64,000 nt of DNA from Spirochaetaceae bacterium bin103 (GTDB lineage: Bacteria; Spirochaetota; Spirochaetia; SZUA-6; Bin103). The notes below the pieces were generated by a model. The model ran no database searches. It was not told where the DNA came from and saw only the letters and a list, made by a program, of their open reading frames with translations. Where the stretch lies: positions 1 to 64,000 of the forward strand of contig MPNH01000010.1 in assembly GCA_002238925.1 (NCBI GenBank), written 5' to 3'. Shown piece by piece: positions 23,500 through 32,044 of the stretch; position 1 is the stretch's first letter; every line of letters begins with the position of its first letter. Made by a program: the position numbers and the translations under genes.

Positions 23500-24768
23500 T
23501 CATACGCCGCGTAACCCGGCGGCATTGTCGATCGGCTCCTGGTAGGCGCGCACCGCACCGCTCATCACGTCTTCTACGGTGACCGGCTTGCCGCACGCGG
23601 CCGACTCCAGCATGGCGTACGACACGGCGACCGCGCGCATGCCCTGCTCAACGTCCACCTCAACCGGCGCGCCGCCGGCAACCGCGCGTCCCAGCTCGGC
23701 GTACTCGACCGCGATCAGCTTGCGGTCGACCGCCGGGAACTCCCACTCGTAGCTGGCCAGCAATTCGCCGCCGAACAGCCGCGCGGTCACCTCGTCGAGG
23801 CGATACTCCGGCACCCATGCCAACAGATCGGAGCCGCCATGGCGCTCGCCATCCCGGTCGAGCATGAAAGGGTGCCCAAGGCGGTCTGGCGGCAGCTCCA
23901 CGGCACCGGCGGAGCCGTACAGGGCCCGCCGCCACTGTCGGAGCCCGCGCGCCGCGTGGTCGGACACGTATTGGCCGGCGGCGCCGTTGGCAAAGCGCAG
24001 CGTCGCGTACACGGCGTCCTCGGCGTCCACCGCAAACCGTTCCGGCATGTGCCGCTGCCAGCGCCCGTAGACGCCGGCGGGGTTGACTGCGCCGCCGCCG
24101 GCGGCCGCCGCGGGGTTGGCGCGCTCCGGTTCGTGCAGCCGCGCCTGCGCGTACACCTCCGTCACCGGCCCGCACAGGTACTCCATCATGTCGGTGTCGT
24201 GCACGCCGGCGTCCACCAGCAGCCCGCCTTGCTCCTTGCGGTGCCGCCACACCGTGATGAACATCACGTCGCCGCCGCCAAAGCTGTTGTGCAGGAAGAA
24301 CCGCGGCGCGCCGATGGCGCCGGCGTCGATCAGCGCCCGCGCCAGCCGGTTCATCGGGTCGCGGCGATAGTTCTCCGCCACGCTCACCACCAGCCCCGAG
24401 CGGTCGGCGCACTGCCGGATGGCGCGGCAGGCGGCCACCGACACCCCGAGCGGCTTCTCCACCATCACGTGCCAGCCCTGCTCCAGCGCCCCGGCCACCA
24501 CGGTATGATGCCCGACCGTGCTGGTGGTGACGTCCACCGCCTCGACGCCCAAGGACACCAACTCCTCAAGGCCCGCCACCGTCGCAGGACGCCTCCCGAA
24601 GTGGCGCTCCGCCGTGGCCGCCAGCGAGCCGGCGTTGTCCGCCACCGGGTCGCACACGCCGACCAACCGGAACGGGCTCAGGCCGGCCCGGTGTAACTCC
24701 GCCAACCCCTCCAGGTGGCGATGCCCCATACCCCCGCAGCCGACTATGGCCAGCGCAATCTGCTCCAT
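23500..24768 (-). CDS. Gfo/Idh/MocA-family NAD(P)-dependent oxidoreductase
   Basis: 422 residues from ATG 24768, chosen for the GGGAGGACAGG just upstream. The N-terminal Rossmann fold begins I-V-G-C-G-G-M-G-H-R-H, and the active-site block is V-E-K-P-L-G with its lysine near residue 98. The dehydrogenase domain contains D-A-G-V-H-D-T-D. It should oxidise or reduce a sugar, cyclitol or related polyol. Divergently arranged with an amidohydrolase gene 65 bp away; the two may act in one pathway, for example dehydrogenase followed by lactonase. Confidence 0.88.
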   Translation of the reverse strand: MEQIALAIVGCGGMGHRHLEGLAELHRAGLSPFRLVGVCDPVADNAGSLAATAERHFGRRPATVAGLEELVSLGVEAVDVTTSTVGHHTVVAGALEQGWHVMVEKPLGVSVAACRAIRQCADRSGLVVSVAENYRRDPMNRLARALIDAGAIGAPRFFLHNSFGGGDVMFITVWRHRKEQGGLLVDAGVHDTDMMEYLCGPVTEVYAQARLHEPERANPAAAAGGGAVNPAGVYGRWQRHMPERFAVDAEDAVYATLRFANGAAGQYVSDHAARGLRQWRRALYGSAGAVELPPDRLGHPFMLDRDGERHGGSDLLAWVPEYRLDEVTARLFGGELLASYEWEFPAVDRKLIAVEYAELGRAVAGGAPVEVDVEQGMRAVAVSYAMLESAACGKPVTVEDVMSGAVRAYQEPIDNAAGLRGV

Positions 24769-24821
24769 CCTGTCCTCCCGGCCACATGGTATACCGTCTG
24801 GCACTGTCGGCGGCAGTACGC

Positions 24822-24827
24822 TACGGT
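24822..24827 (+). promoter_or_regulatory. -10 element of the amidohydrolase gene (leaderless type)
   Basis: TACGGT ends six bases before ATG 24834. The -35 is weak (CTGGCA at 24798-24803, 18-bp spacer). Confidence 0.45.
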
Positions 24828-24833
24828 TGGCGC

Positions 24834-25730
24834 ATGGACCAGATACCGATTGTCGACACCCACCAGCACCTGTGGGATCTCGATCTGCTCGACCTGCCCT
24901 GGCTCGAGGAGGCGCCGCAGCTCGCCCGCAACCACCGCATCGACCACTACCTGCGCGAAGTTGCCGGCCACGGCGTGGCCAGGGCGGTGTACATGGAGGT
25001 GGACGTTGCGCCGTCCGAACGCCCGCGCGAGCGCGAAGTGATCACGGCACTGTGCCGCGACCCGGAGGCACCTACCTGCGGCGCGGTATTCGGCGCCACC
25101 CCCGGCAGCGTCGAGTTCCCGGCCACCGTCGAAGCGCTGGCCGCCAATCCGTTCGCCAAGGGCGCCCGCCTGGTGCTGCATCCCCCCAACCTGCCGGCCG
25201 ACCACTGCCTGCAGGACGCATTCGTGAACGGCGTACGGCTGTTGGGGGCGAATGGCCTGATGTTCGATATCTGCATCCGCCCAACCGCTTTGCCGGAAGC
25301 CGCCGAGCTGGCGAGCCGCTGCCCGGGCACCACCTTGATCCTGGACCACTGCGGCAACGCCGATCCACACATCGTGGCCGGCAACGGCGGCAACCCCGGC
25401 GAACCGACCTACGGCCACACGCGCGAGCAATGGCTGGAAGGGATGCAAGCGGTAGCAGCGCAGCCCAACGTGGTATGCAAGATCTCCGGCATCGTGGCGC
25501 GCGCCGCCGCCGGCTGGTCCGCCGCCGATCTGGCCCCGGCGGTCAACCACTGCATCGACACCTTCGGCGAAGACCGCATCGTGTTCGGCAGCGACTGGCC
25601 GGTGTGCACCTTCGGCGCCCCCCTCCGCGAGTGGATTACCGCCCTACGCGAGATCATCAGCACTCGCCCCGACCGCCTCCAGCACAAGCTCCTGCACGAA
25701 AACGCCACCCGCATCTACCAACTCGCGTAG
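24834..25730 (+). CDS. Amidohydrolase-2 family protein, L-fuconolactonase-like
   Basis: 298 residues. V-D-T-H-Q-H-L-W-D at 6-14 is the HxH metal-site motif of amidohydrolase-2 TIM barrels in the sugar-lactonase branch. L-I-L-D-H-C-G-N near 166 and V-F-G-S-D-W-P-V near 250 supply the later His and Asp ligands. Members open sugar lactones such as fuconolactone. ATG 24834 is chosen over an upstream in-frame start at 24786 because homologues begin just before this motif. It probably processes the product of the divergent dehydrogenase. Confidence 0.85.
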   Translation: MDQIPIVDTHQHLWDLDLLDLPWLEEAPQLARNHRIDHYLREVAGHGVARAVYMEVDVAPSERPREREVITALCRDPEAPTCGAVFGATPGSVEFPATVEALAANPFAKGARLVLHPPNLPADHCLQDAFVNGVRLLGANGLMFDICIRPTALPEAAELASRCPGTTLILDHCGNADPHIVAGNGGNPGEPTYGHTREQWLEGMQAVAAQPNVVCKISGIVARAAAGWSAADLAPAVNHCIDTFGEDRIVFGSDWPVCTFGAPLREWITALREIISTRPDRLQHKLLHENATRIYQLA

Positions 25731-25741
25731 CGCTCATCTGG

Positions 25742-25966
25742 ATGAGTTCCTCCCGATGGTCGCTGGTAGTTTCGGAATCTACTGATCGCGCGCTGCGTAC
25801 CTTCCTCGCCCGTCGAGGAGTGAAGAAAGGGCACCTCTCGCAGTTCGTAGAGGAAGCGGTCAGAGACAGACTGTTGGATCTGACCGTGGCAGAGGTCAAG
25901 GAGCGCAACGTTGGGCAGACCGATTTGATCACTCATGCCGTGGACGAGGCAATCGAGCGAGCGTGA
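25742..25966 (+). CDS. Antitoxin-like ribbon-helix-helix protein
   Basis: 74 residues from ATG 25742, eleven bases after the amidohydrolase stop. The start W-S-L-V-V-S-E-S-T-D-R-A-L-R-T-F-L-A fits a ribbon-helix-helix fold: a strand followed by two helices (H-L-S-Q-F-V-E-E-A-V). The C-terminal tail is charged, as in antitoxins that neutralise PIN toxins. The expected toxin gene follows only as a C-terminal stump, so this would be an orphan antitoxin. Confidence 0.65.
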   Translation: MSSSRWSLVVSESTDRALRTFLARRGVKKGHLSQFVEEAVRDRLLDLTVAEVKERNVGQTDLITHAVDEAIERA

Positions 25967-25969
25967 GGC

Positions 25970-26110
25970 GTGCGTGTCGTGATTGCCACGGCACTCGCCG
26001 GTGATGCCGACTACTTGGCTACCGGAGATCGGCGTCACCTGTTGCGCCTGGGGAAGGTGCAGCAAACCCGGATCCTGACCGCACGCAAACTGACGGATCT
26101 CCTCGCACTA
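25970..26110 (+). pseudogene. Remnant of a PIN-domain toxin
   Basis: Right after the antitoxin stop a frame reads V-I-A-T-A-L-A-G-D-A-D-Y-L-A-T-G-D-R-R-H-L-L-R-L. This is the last third of a PIN RNase domain, with the A-D-Y-L-x-T-G-D-x2-H/D-L-L motif. The N-terminal part with the first catalytic Asp is absent. The frame then runs into unrelated proline-rich sequence up to 26383. The toxin has been deleted and cannot be active. Confidence 0.65.
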
Positions 26111-26172
26111 CTGTCCGCCCGGTCTCGCCCACCGGCGCGGCCGGAGCCGCCATCAAATGGAATGGGCGGCCC

Positions 26173-26661
26173 CTATGGCTTCTCGAGTTCGAACGTCCCT
26201 TCGCCCCAGCCAGACTCGATGGTATTCAATTCCATCGTGCCGCGCTCCCTTTCCTCAAACTCGCACCGGTGCGTGCCACTTACCGAGTCCGTGAATCTCA
26301 ACTTGCATGTCACGATGAAATCGACGTTAAGGTTGATCCTGAAGGTAATCTCAACGGTACCGGTACTGCCGCTTCTGCTATAAGACATACTGTCCGATGA
26401 CAAGAATTCGTTATTTCGATCCGTGAGTGTCAAGTTAAGCGCGCTATTCTCAGCCGGGAAGAGATACGCAACTCGAGACTCCACATCGAATACTGGGTCA
26501 CCCGCTTCCAGTGGCCCACCACGCTCGCTGTTGATGAGTTCCAGCTGGTATCCGACCAGCGAGTCGGGGGCCAGGGGCCCGAGCATGGTGACGGTAACGG
26601 AGCAGCCGGACAGCAAGATGGCGAGCGCGATGGGGACGGGCCAGACGAGTCGCTTATGCAT
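26173..26661 (-). CDS. Putative lipoprotein
   Basis: 162 residues. A short signal peptide ends in the lipobox L-L-S-G-C, with Cys20 as lipid attachment site, so the protein should be membrane-anchored outside the cytoplasm. The rest is beta-rich with no family I recognise (T-V-E-I-T-F-R-I-N-L; one Cys pair near 118 and 132). GGAGG precedes ATG 26661. Base use is more AT-rich than its neighbours, which suggests recent acquisition. Monocistronic. Confidence 0.7.
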   Translation of the reverse strand: MHKRLVWPVPIALAILLSGCSVTVTMLGPLAPDSLVGYQLELINSERGGPLEAGDPVFDVESRVAYLFPAENSALNLTLTDRNNEFLSSDSMSYSRSGSTGTVEITFRINLNVDFIVTCKLRFTDSVSGTHRCEFEERERGTMELNTIESGWGEGTFELEKP

Positions 26662-26812
26662 GATGTTCCTCCGCGGAATGCGCTCCTATGATTGAGTTGG
26701 ATCGGTGGATCGGTGCCGATCGGCTGAGCGCTTGTTAGGGACATAGTAGCGGGTTCCCGGCGGGAAGTCGCGCCCGGTATCGACGGCATCCGAGCCTGCC
26801 GGCGGGGCGGGG

Positions 26813-28294
26813 TCAGGTCTTGGCGGGGGGCCAGCTGGTGCCGCCGCGGCCGGCGACGTGGGTTACTTCGGTGGCTACCAGGGTGGCGTGCAGGCGATCG
26901 GTCAGGTGGGCGCGGCGGGCGGCGTGTTCGGGTGAGTTCCACAGGTTGGTGGTTTCGGCGGGGTCGGCGTGCATGTCGTACAGCTCGCCTTCCGGCGCGC
27001 GCCGGGCGTCGGAGTTGTGGTACAGGTTCAGCTTGTAGCGGCCGTCGTGGAACATGGTGCCGTAGATCGGCGGGTCCCAGTAGCCGGCGTTGCCGTAGCC
27101 GGAGTTGCGGTACATCGTGAGCGCGTAGTCGCGGGCCGTTCCCGCCGCCGCAGCGATGTCGCCGCGGGCCAGCGCCGCCAGGTCCTGCGACTCGGGCATC
27201 AAGGCCGCCACGTCGGCAGATGGCATGCCGGCGGCGCGCAGCAGGGTGGCGGCCAGGTCGTGCGGCTGCACCAGGTCGGCCACCCGCGTGCCGGCGCCCT
27301 CCGCCCGCGGCAGGCGCAGGATCATTGGTACCCGCGTGCAGGGGTCGTAGAAGTAGGCGCCCTTGGTGATCAGCTCGTAGTCGCCGATCATGTCGCCGTG
27401 GTCGGACACGAACAGCACCACGGTGTTGTCTGCCAACCCGCGCCGCTCCAGCTCGGCGAGGATGCGGCCCACCTGCCGGTCCAGGAAGGCGACCGAAGCG
27501 TAGTAGCCGTGCCGGACGTCGGCCACGGAGCGGCCCCCGGAGTCCCTGCCGTAGCGGCGGTGGAAGCCCTCCCGTTCGCGCGCCACCCCGCCGGGCACCG
27601 GCTCGTGCGCGGCGGTCAGAGGGCGTACCGGACCGATGGCGTCGCGGTCCACCAGGTCGCCGGCCGCCGGCGGGTAGTCAAAGTATGGTGAGTGGGGATC
27701 GAACAGGCTCACGTTCAGAAAGAAGGGCCGCGCCGGGTCCCGCTCCCCGAGGAAGGCGATGGCGCGCTCGGCGGCCCAGGTGCTGAAGTGCGCCTCCGCG
27801 GGATGGTGGTCCTGTGGTCCCGACTCCAGGCTGCGCAGGAACTCCGGCTGGTGCTCGCGCAGCCACGCCGCGTACGCGTTGAACGGCGAGTCGAGGTGAA
27901 TCTGCGGGTCGATGCACCACTCGTAGCGCTCGAAGCCGTCGTGCGGATGGCGCCGCTCCGCCTCCACCATGCGTCCCGACACGTGCAGCTTGCCTACCAG
28001 TGCGGTCTGGTAGCCGAGCCCCGCCAGGTGCGCCGGCAGCAGCACCTGGTCGTCGGGCAGGGTGTCGTGCAGCCGGTACACGCCGTGCCCCGGCGGCGGC
28101 TTGCCGGTCAGCATGCAGGCGCGGCTCGGCGTACAGATGGTGGCGTTCACGTAACAGCGCTCAAACAGCACACCGCCGGCGGCCAGCCCATCCAGAGCCG
28201 GCGTAATGATGGCGCGGCAGCCGTAGCAGCCGAGCGTATCCCAGCGCTGCTGGTCGCTCATTACGAGCAGAATGTTGGGCCGCCCCACCGCCAT
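26813..28294 (-). CDS. Type I sulfatase (choline-sulfatase/arylsulfatase type)
   Basis: 493 residues from ATG 28294. Metal site V-M-S-D-Q-Q-R-W-D near 11-19, modification motif C54-T-P-S-R, G-K-L-H-V-S-G, and V-S-D-H-G-D-M-I-G-D. No signal peptide from this start; a longer frame reaches back to 28444, but the promoter at 28304-28332 places the 5' end next to ATG 28294. Divergent from an LplB-LplC transporter 128 bp away, so its substrate is probably the cargo of that transporter. Confidence 0.9.
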   Translation of the reverse strand: MAVGRPNILLVMSDQQRWDTLGCYGCRAIITPALDGLAAGGVLFERCYVNATICTPSRACMLTGKPPPGHGVYRLHDTLPDDQVLLPAHLAGLGYQTALVGKLHVSGRMVEAERRHPHDGFERYEWCIDPQIHLDSPFNAYAAWLREHQPEFLRSLESGPQDHHPAEAHFSTWAAERAIAFLGERDPARPFFLNVSLFDPHSPYFDYPPAAGDLVDRDAIGPVRPLTAAHEPVPGGVAREREGFHRRYGRDSGGRSVADVRHGYYASVAFLDRQVGRILAELERRGLADNTVVLFVSDHGDMIGDYELITKGAYFYDPCTRVPMILRLPRAEGAGTRVADLVQPHDLAATLLRAAGMPSADVAALMPESQDLAALARGDIAAAAGTARDYALTMYRNSGYGNAGYWDPPIYGTMFHDGRYKLNLYHNSDARRAPEGELYDMHADPAETTNLWNSPEHAARRAHLTDRLHATLVATEVTHVAGRGGTSWPPAKT

Positions 28295-28303
28295 GCGGTG
28301 CGC

Positions 28304-28332
28304 AGCCTGCCGCACACCGCTTCCCGTGTCAA
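28304..28332 (-). promoter_or_regulatory. Promoter of the sulfatase at 28294 (near-leaderless)
   Basis: Minus strand: TTGACA (28332-28327), 17-bp spacer, CAGGCT (28309-28304), then nine bases to ATG. Confidence 0.7.
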
Positions 28333-28385
28333 AGGGGATGAGGAGGAAGGACGACCCGAGTTCCCGGGCTCCCGCGTCCGCGCGG

Positions 28386-28414
28386 TTGACCCGTCGGGGC
28401 CGGCTCCATAGGAT
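28386..28414 (+). promoter_or_regulatory. Promoter of the second LplB-LplC operon (near-leaderless)
   Basis: TTGACC (28386-28391), 17-bp spacer, TAGGAT (28409-28414), then eight bases to ATG 28423. Its -35 is 53 bp from the -35 of the divergent sulfatase promoter, so one regulator could control both. Confidence 0.75.
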
Positions 28415-28422
28415 TCGCTCCG

Positions 28423-29376
28423 ATGGCGGATCTTCCCGCGGCAAAGCCCCTGTCCCCTGCCCGGCCAGGCACCTTGCAGCGCGCCGGGCGCGTGCTGCGC
28501 AAGGACCGCTATCTCTACCTGATCTTCCTGCTGCCGTTCCTCTACTTCCTGGTATTTCACTACCTGCCGATCTACGGCGTCATCATCGCGTTCAAGAATT
28601 ACAAGGTGGCGTTCGGCATCTGGGGCTCCAAGTGGGTCGGGCTGCAGTATTTCATCGAGTTCCTGACCGATCCCTACGCCTGGAAGCTGATCCGCAACAC
28701 CATGCTGCTGTCGTTCTACAGCATCGTGTTCGGCTTCCCGATACCGATCATCCTGGCGCTGCTGCTCAACGAGCTGCAGATCTCCTGGTTCAAGCGCGTG
28801 GTGCAGACGGTCAGCTACCTGCCGCACTTCATCTCGGTGGTGGTGGTGGCCGGGATGGTCGTGAACTTCCTGTCCAGCGACGGCCTGGTGAACCGCATCA
28901 TCGTGGCGCTCGGCGGCGAGTCGTTCCCGTGGCTGATGCAGCCGCGCTGGTTCCCGGGCATCTACGTGATCTCCGGGATCTGGCAACACGCCGGCTGGAG
29001 TTCGATCATCTATCTGGCCGCCCTTTCGGCCATCGACCCGGAACTGTACGAGGCGGCCACCATCGACGGCGCAGGCCGCTTCCAGAAGATGCGCCACATC
29101 ACCCTGCCCGGCATCGCCCCCACCATCACCATCCTGCTGATCCTCGATCTCGGGCGCATCATGTCGGTTGGCTGGGAGAAGATCCTGCTGCTGTACACCG
29201 GCGCCACCTACGAGACCGCCGACGTGCTGCAGACCTACATCTACCGCCGCGGCCTGGAGGGCGCCGACTTCAGCTATGCCACCGCGGTAGGCGTGTTCCA
29301 GGGGCTGGTGGGCCTGGCATTCGTGATCGGGGCCAACTACCTGTCGCGCCGGCTGTCGGATACCAGCCTGTGGTAA
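28423..29376 (+). CDS. ABC transporter permease, LplB type (second system)
   Basis: 317 residues, six membrane segments; Y-L-Y-L-I-F-L-L-P-F-L-Y-F opening, EAA loop L-Y-E-A-A-T-I-D-G-A-G-R-F and C-terminal L-S-D-T-S-L-W as in the LplB protein at 13194. The close similarity and identical gene order suggest duplication of a transporter cassette. No Shine-Dalgarno site before the start. Confidence 0.9.
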   Translation: MADLPAAKPLSPARPGTLQRAGRVLRKDRYLYLIFLLPFLYFLVFHYLPIYGVIIAFKNYKVAFGIWGSKWVGLQYFIEFLTDPYAWKLIRNTMLLSFYSIVFGFPIPIILALLLNELQISWFKRVVQTVSYLPHFISVVVVAGMVVNFLSSDGLVNRIIVALGGESFPWLMQPRWFPGIYVISGIWQHAGWSSIIYLAALSAIDPELYEAATIDGAGRFQKMRHITLPGIAPTITILLILDLGRIMSVGWEKILLLYTGATYETADVLQTYIYRRGLEGADFSYATAVGVFQGLVGLAFVIGANYLSRRLSDTSLW

Positions 29377-30272
29377 CTCCGCGCCTGCGCACCGCGTTCA
29401 GCGACCGCTCGCTCGGCTCGTACTCGTTCGACCTCATCAACATGGCACTGCTGCTCGCGGTGATCTTCATCACCCTCTATCCGATGTACTACATCGCCAT
29501 TGTGTCGTTTTCCGACGGCAAGGAGGTGCTGCTCGGCCGGGTGCGCTTCTGGCCGCGCGGCATCAACCTGCAGTCCTACCAGATGGTGCTGCGCGACGAC
29601 ACCGTGATCCGCTCGCTGTTCAACTCGATCCTGTACACGTCGGTCGGCACCGCGATCAACCTGGTGCTGTCCACGCTGTGCGCCTACCCGCTGTCGCGGC
29701 GCGACTTCTCCGGGCGCAAGTGGCTCACCCTGTACGTGGCGATCACGATGTTCTTCCAGGGTGGGCTGATCCCGCTGTACCTGGTGGTGCTGCAGCTCGG
29801 ACTGCTCGACACCATGTGGGCGATCGTGCTGGTGCCGGGCATCAACGCCTTCTACATGTTCATCATGCGCACCTACTTCCAGGGCCAGCCCACGGCGCTG
29901 CACGAGGCGGCGATCATCGACGGCGCCAACGACATCCAGATCCTGGCGCGCATCGTGGTGCCGCTGGCCAAACCGATCATGGCCACCATGCTGCTGTTCT
30001 ACGCCGTGCAGCACTGGAACAGCTTCTTCCACGCCCTGATCTTCCTCACCGAGAAGGCGCGCTATCCGCTGCAGTTGATTCTGCGCAGCGTCGTGGTGGA
30101 GAGTACCTTTGAACAGATGAACGACATCGGCGCGGCCACCGACTTCATGGTGCTGGAGAAGACGATCCGGTTCTCGGTGATCATGGTTTCGACACTGCCG
30201 ATTCTGCTGGTGTATCCCTTCCTGCAGAAGTACTTCGTAAAGGGCGTCATGATCGGCGCCCTGAAGGGATAG
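29370..30272 (+). CDS. ABC transporter permease, LplC type (second system)
   Basis: 300 residues from GTG 29370, overlapping the LplB gene by seven bases exactly as in the first system. Six membrane segments, EAA loop L-H-E-A-A-I-I-D-G-A-N-D-I, tail K-Y-F-V-K-G-V-M-I-G-A-L-K-G. Followed by a small GC-rich hairpin (30280-30295) and then the SBP gene. Confidence 0.9.
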   Translation: MVTPRLRTAFSDRSLGSYSFDLINMALLLAVIFITLYPMYYIAIVSFSDGKEVLLGRVRFWPRGINLQSYQMVLRDDTVIRSLFNSILYTSVGTAINLVLSTLCAYPLSRRDFSGRKWLTLYVAITMFFQGGLIPLYLVVLQLGLLDTMWAIVLVPGINAFYMFIMRTYFQGQPTALHEAAIIDGANDIQILARIVVPLAKPIMATMLLFYAVQHWNSFFHALIFLTEKARYPLQLILRSVVVESTFEQMNDIGAATDFMVLEKTIRFSVIMVSTLPILLVYPFLQKYFVKGVMIGALKG

Positions 30273-30279
30273 TAAGAAC

Positions 30280-30295
30280 GCGCGCCGGAGCGCGC
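30280..30295 (+). other. Hairpin just upstream of the SBP ribosome-binding site
   Basis: GCGCGC-cgga-GCGCGC, a 6-bp stem with a 4-base loop, ends a few bases before the AGGAG site of the gene at 30311. It may mark an mRNA processing or stabilising point between permease and SBP messages. Confidence 0.45.
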
Positions 30296-30310
30296 GCAAA
30301 AGGAGTTCCC

Positions 30311-31837
30311 ATGAGGATTTCATGGTTTGCGGCAGGGTTGGCCCTGCTGCTCGTTTCCGGCATGGCCTGGAGTGCCGGCGAGGAAGAGGAGGGTGCAGCG
30401 GGCGCCGAGCGGGTGACCATCACCTACATGCGGTCCGAGCACCCGTCGTCGCCGATAGACCCGGAGGCGCCGGTGTACCAGGCGATCCGCGAGCACAACA
30501 ACATCGACCTCAAGATCGAGGCGATTCCCGGCGGCGACTTCAACGCCAAGGTGCAACTGCTGCTCGGTACCGCCCAGCTCCCCGACATCATGCGGCTCAC
30601 CCAACGCCAAGTGAACGACTTCGCCGACGCCGGCGTATTCCTGCCGCTCAACGATCCGGTGCAGACACAGGCGCCGGCGCTGTGGGCCAAGATCGCGGCG
30701 ATATCCGACGCCAAGAAGACATTTGTCGACGGCACCATGTACTACGTGCCACAGCTCAACTCGTTCAAGCTGCTCAACGGCCCGGTACCCAACATCCGCC
30801 GCGACCTGCTGAACGACCTGGGCCTGGAGATGCCGGACAACTTCGAGGAGCTGTTCGAGGTGCTCGCCACCTTCAAGCGCGAGTTTCCGGACAGCCAGCC
30901 GTGGACCAACCGCAGCGGCACGCGCAACCTGCTCAACCGGTCGGCGTTTCCGATGGGGATCGGCTGGAGCATCCACTGGGTGCCGAGCGAGGATCGCTGG
31001 GTGTACGGCACGGTGAAGCCGGAGTTCCGCAGCGTGCTGGAGTACTTCCGCCGCGCCTACGAAGAGGGCGTGCTCGATCCCGACTTCGCCATCAACTCGT
31101 CGAGCCAGTGGCACGAGAAACTCGGCTCCGGCAAGTCGCTGTTCTACTACGACAACATGACGTTCGCCCTGAACTACACACTCAGCCTGCGCCAGGTGAA
31201 GCCCGATGCGGTGTTCTGGCCGGTGCCGGTGATGGAGAACCAGTACGGTGAGCGCCGCAACTACTTCTATTCCAAGCACTGGCTCACCTCCGGCTTCATT
31301 GTCAGCGCGGCGAGCGAACACCACGACCGCATCATGTCGCTATTCAACTGGATGGCCGACGGCGACGGCGAGATCATCACCAACTGGGGCAACGAGGGTG
31401 AGCACTGGCACCGCGTGGACGGCGAAATCGAGGCGCTGCCGTCAGTGCTGGACACCTACCGCGACGCGTCCGACCCGCAGCGCGCCATGCGCGCCGCCCT
31501 GGGTACCGGGCTGCTGCAATTCGCCCTGATCGTGGACCAGAAGCCGATCTACTACTACGATCCGCCGGAGGTGTCGGACTGGTACGCGCAGATCAACTCC
31601 GACCCCAACATGATCCTGCCGGTGCTGCCGCCGCCGTTCAACGAGGAGGAGCGCGAGCGCCTGAAGCGGCTGATCACCGACGTCGACAACATCCTGAACC
31701 CGGCGCTCGACGGGTTCATCATCGGCACCCTGCCGATGGAAGACTTCGACAGCGTGATGCAGCAGGCGATTGAAGCCGGCGCGCTGGAGATCGAGGAGAT
31801 CTACAACGCCGCCGAGGCGCGCACGCGCCAGAGTTAG
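30311..31837 (+). CDS. Extracellular solute-binding protein, copy 1
   Basis: 508 residues. Signal segment 3-22, ending M-A-W-S-A-G-E-E-E-E, then a mature large binding domain with H-P-S-S-P-I-D near 44-50, D-P-D-F-A-I-N near 260 and many Tyr/Trp. AAAAGGAG lies before ATG 30311. It belongs to the LplB-LplC transporter immediately upstream. It is highly similar to the next gene from end to end. A 12-bp perfect inverted repeat follows its stop. Confidence 0.9.
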   Translation: MRISWFAAGLALLLVSGMAWSAGEEEEGAAGAERVTITYMRSEHPSSPIDPEAPVYQAIREHNNIDLKIEAIPGGDFNAKVQLLLGTAQLPDIMRLTQRQVNDFADAGVFLPLNDPVQTQAPALWAKIAAISDAKKTFVDGTMYYVPQLNSFKLLNGPVPNIRRDLLNDLGLEMPDNFEELFEVLATFKREFPDSQPWTNRSGTRNLLNRSAFPMGIGWSIHWVPSEDRWVYGTVKPEFRSVLEYFRRAYEEGVLDPDFAINSSSQWHEKLGSGKSLFYYDNMTFALNYTLSLRQVKPDAVFWPVPVMENQYGERRNYFYSKHWLTSGFIVSAASEHHDRIMSLFNWMADGDGEIITNWGNEGEHWHRVDGEIEALPSVLDTYRDASDPQRAMRAALGTGLLQFALIVDQKPIYYYDPPEVSDWYAQINSDPNMILPVLPPPFNEEERERLKRLITDVDNILNPALDGFIIGTLPMEDFDSVMQQAIEAGALEIEEIYNAAEARTRQS

Positions 31838-31848
31838 CCCGCCGCGGT

Positions 31849-31897
31849 CCGACAGTGCGCACGCCCACCGGTTCCGGCGCGGCGGGCGCACTGTCGG
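31849..31897 (+). other. Stem-loop after SBP copy 1
   Basis: CCGACAGTGCGC (31849-31860) pairs perfectly with GCGCACTGTCGG (31886-31897) around a 25-base loop. No T-run, so more likely an mRNA stabiliser or Rho-dependent element than an intrinsic terminator. Confidence 0.55.
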
Positions 31898-32044
31898 GGT
31901 GGCAGAGCCCGGCGATTATCGCCTATCCTGCCGGCCACATCCCTCCGGCAGATCAGGTTCGGCTGAACGGACGCCTTTCGTTGGCGTCTCCAAGGGATAT
32001 GAATCCATCAGTGTGCCCTGAAGCGCGCACAAGAGGAGTTCTCA

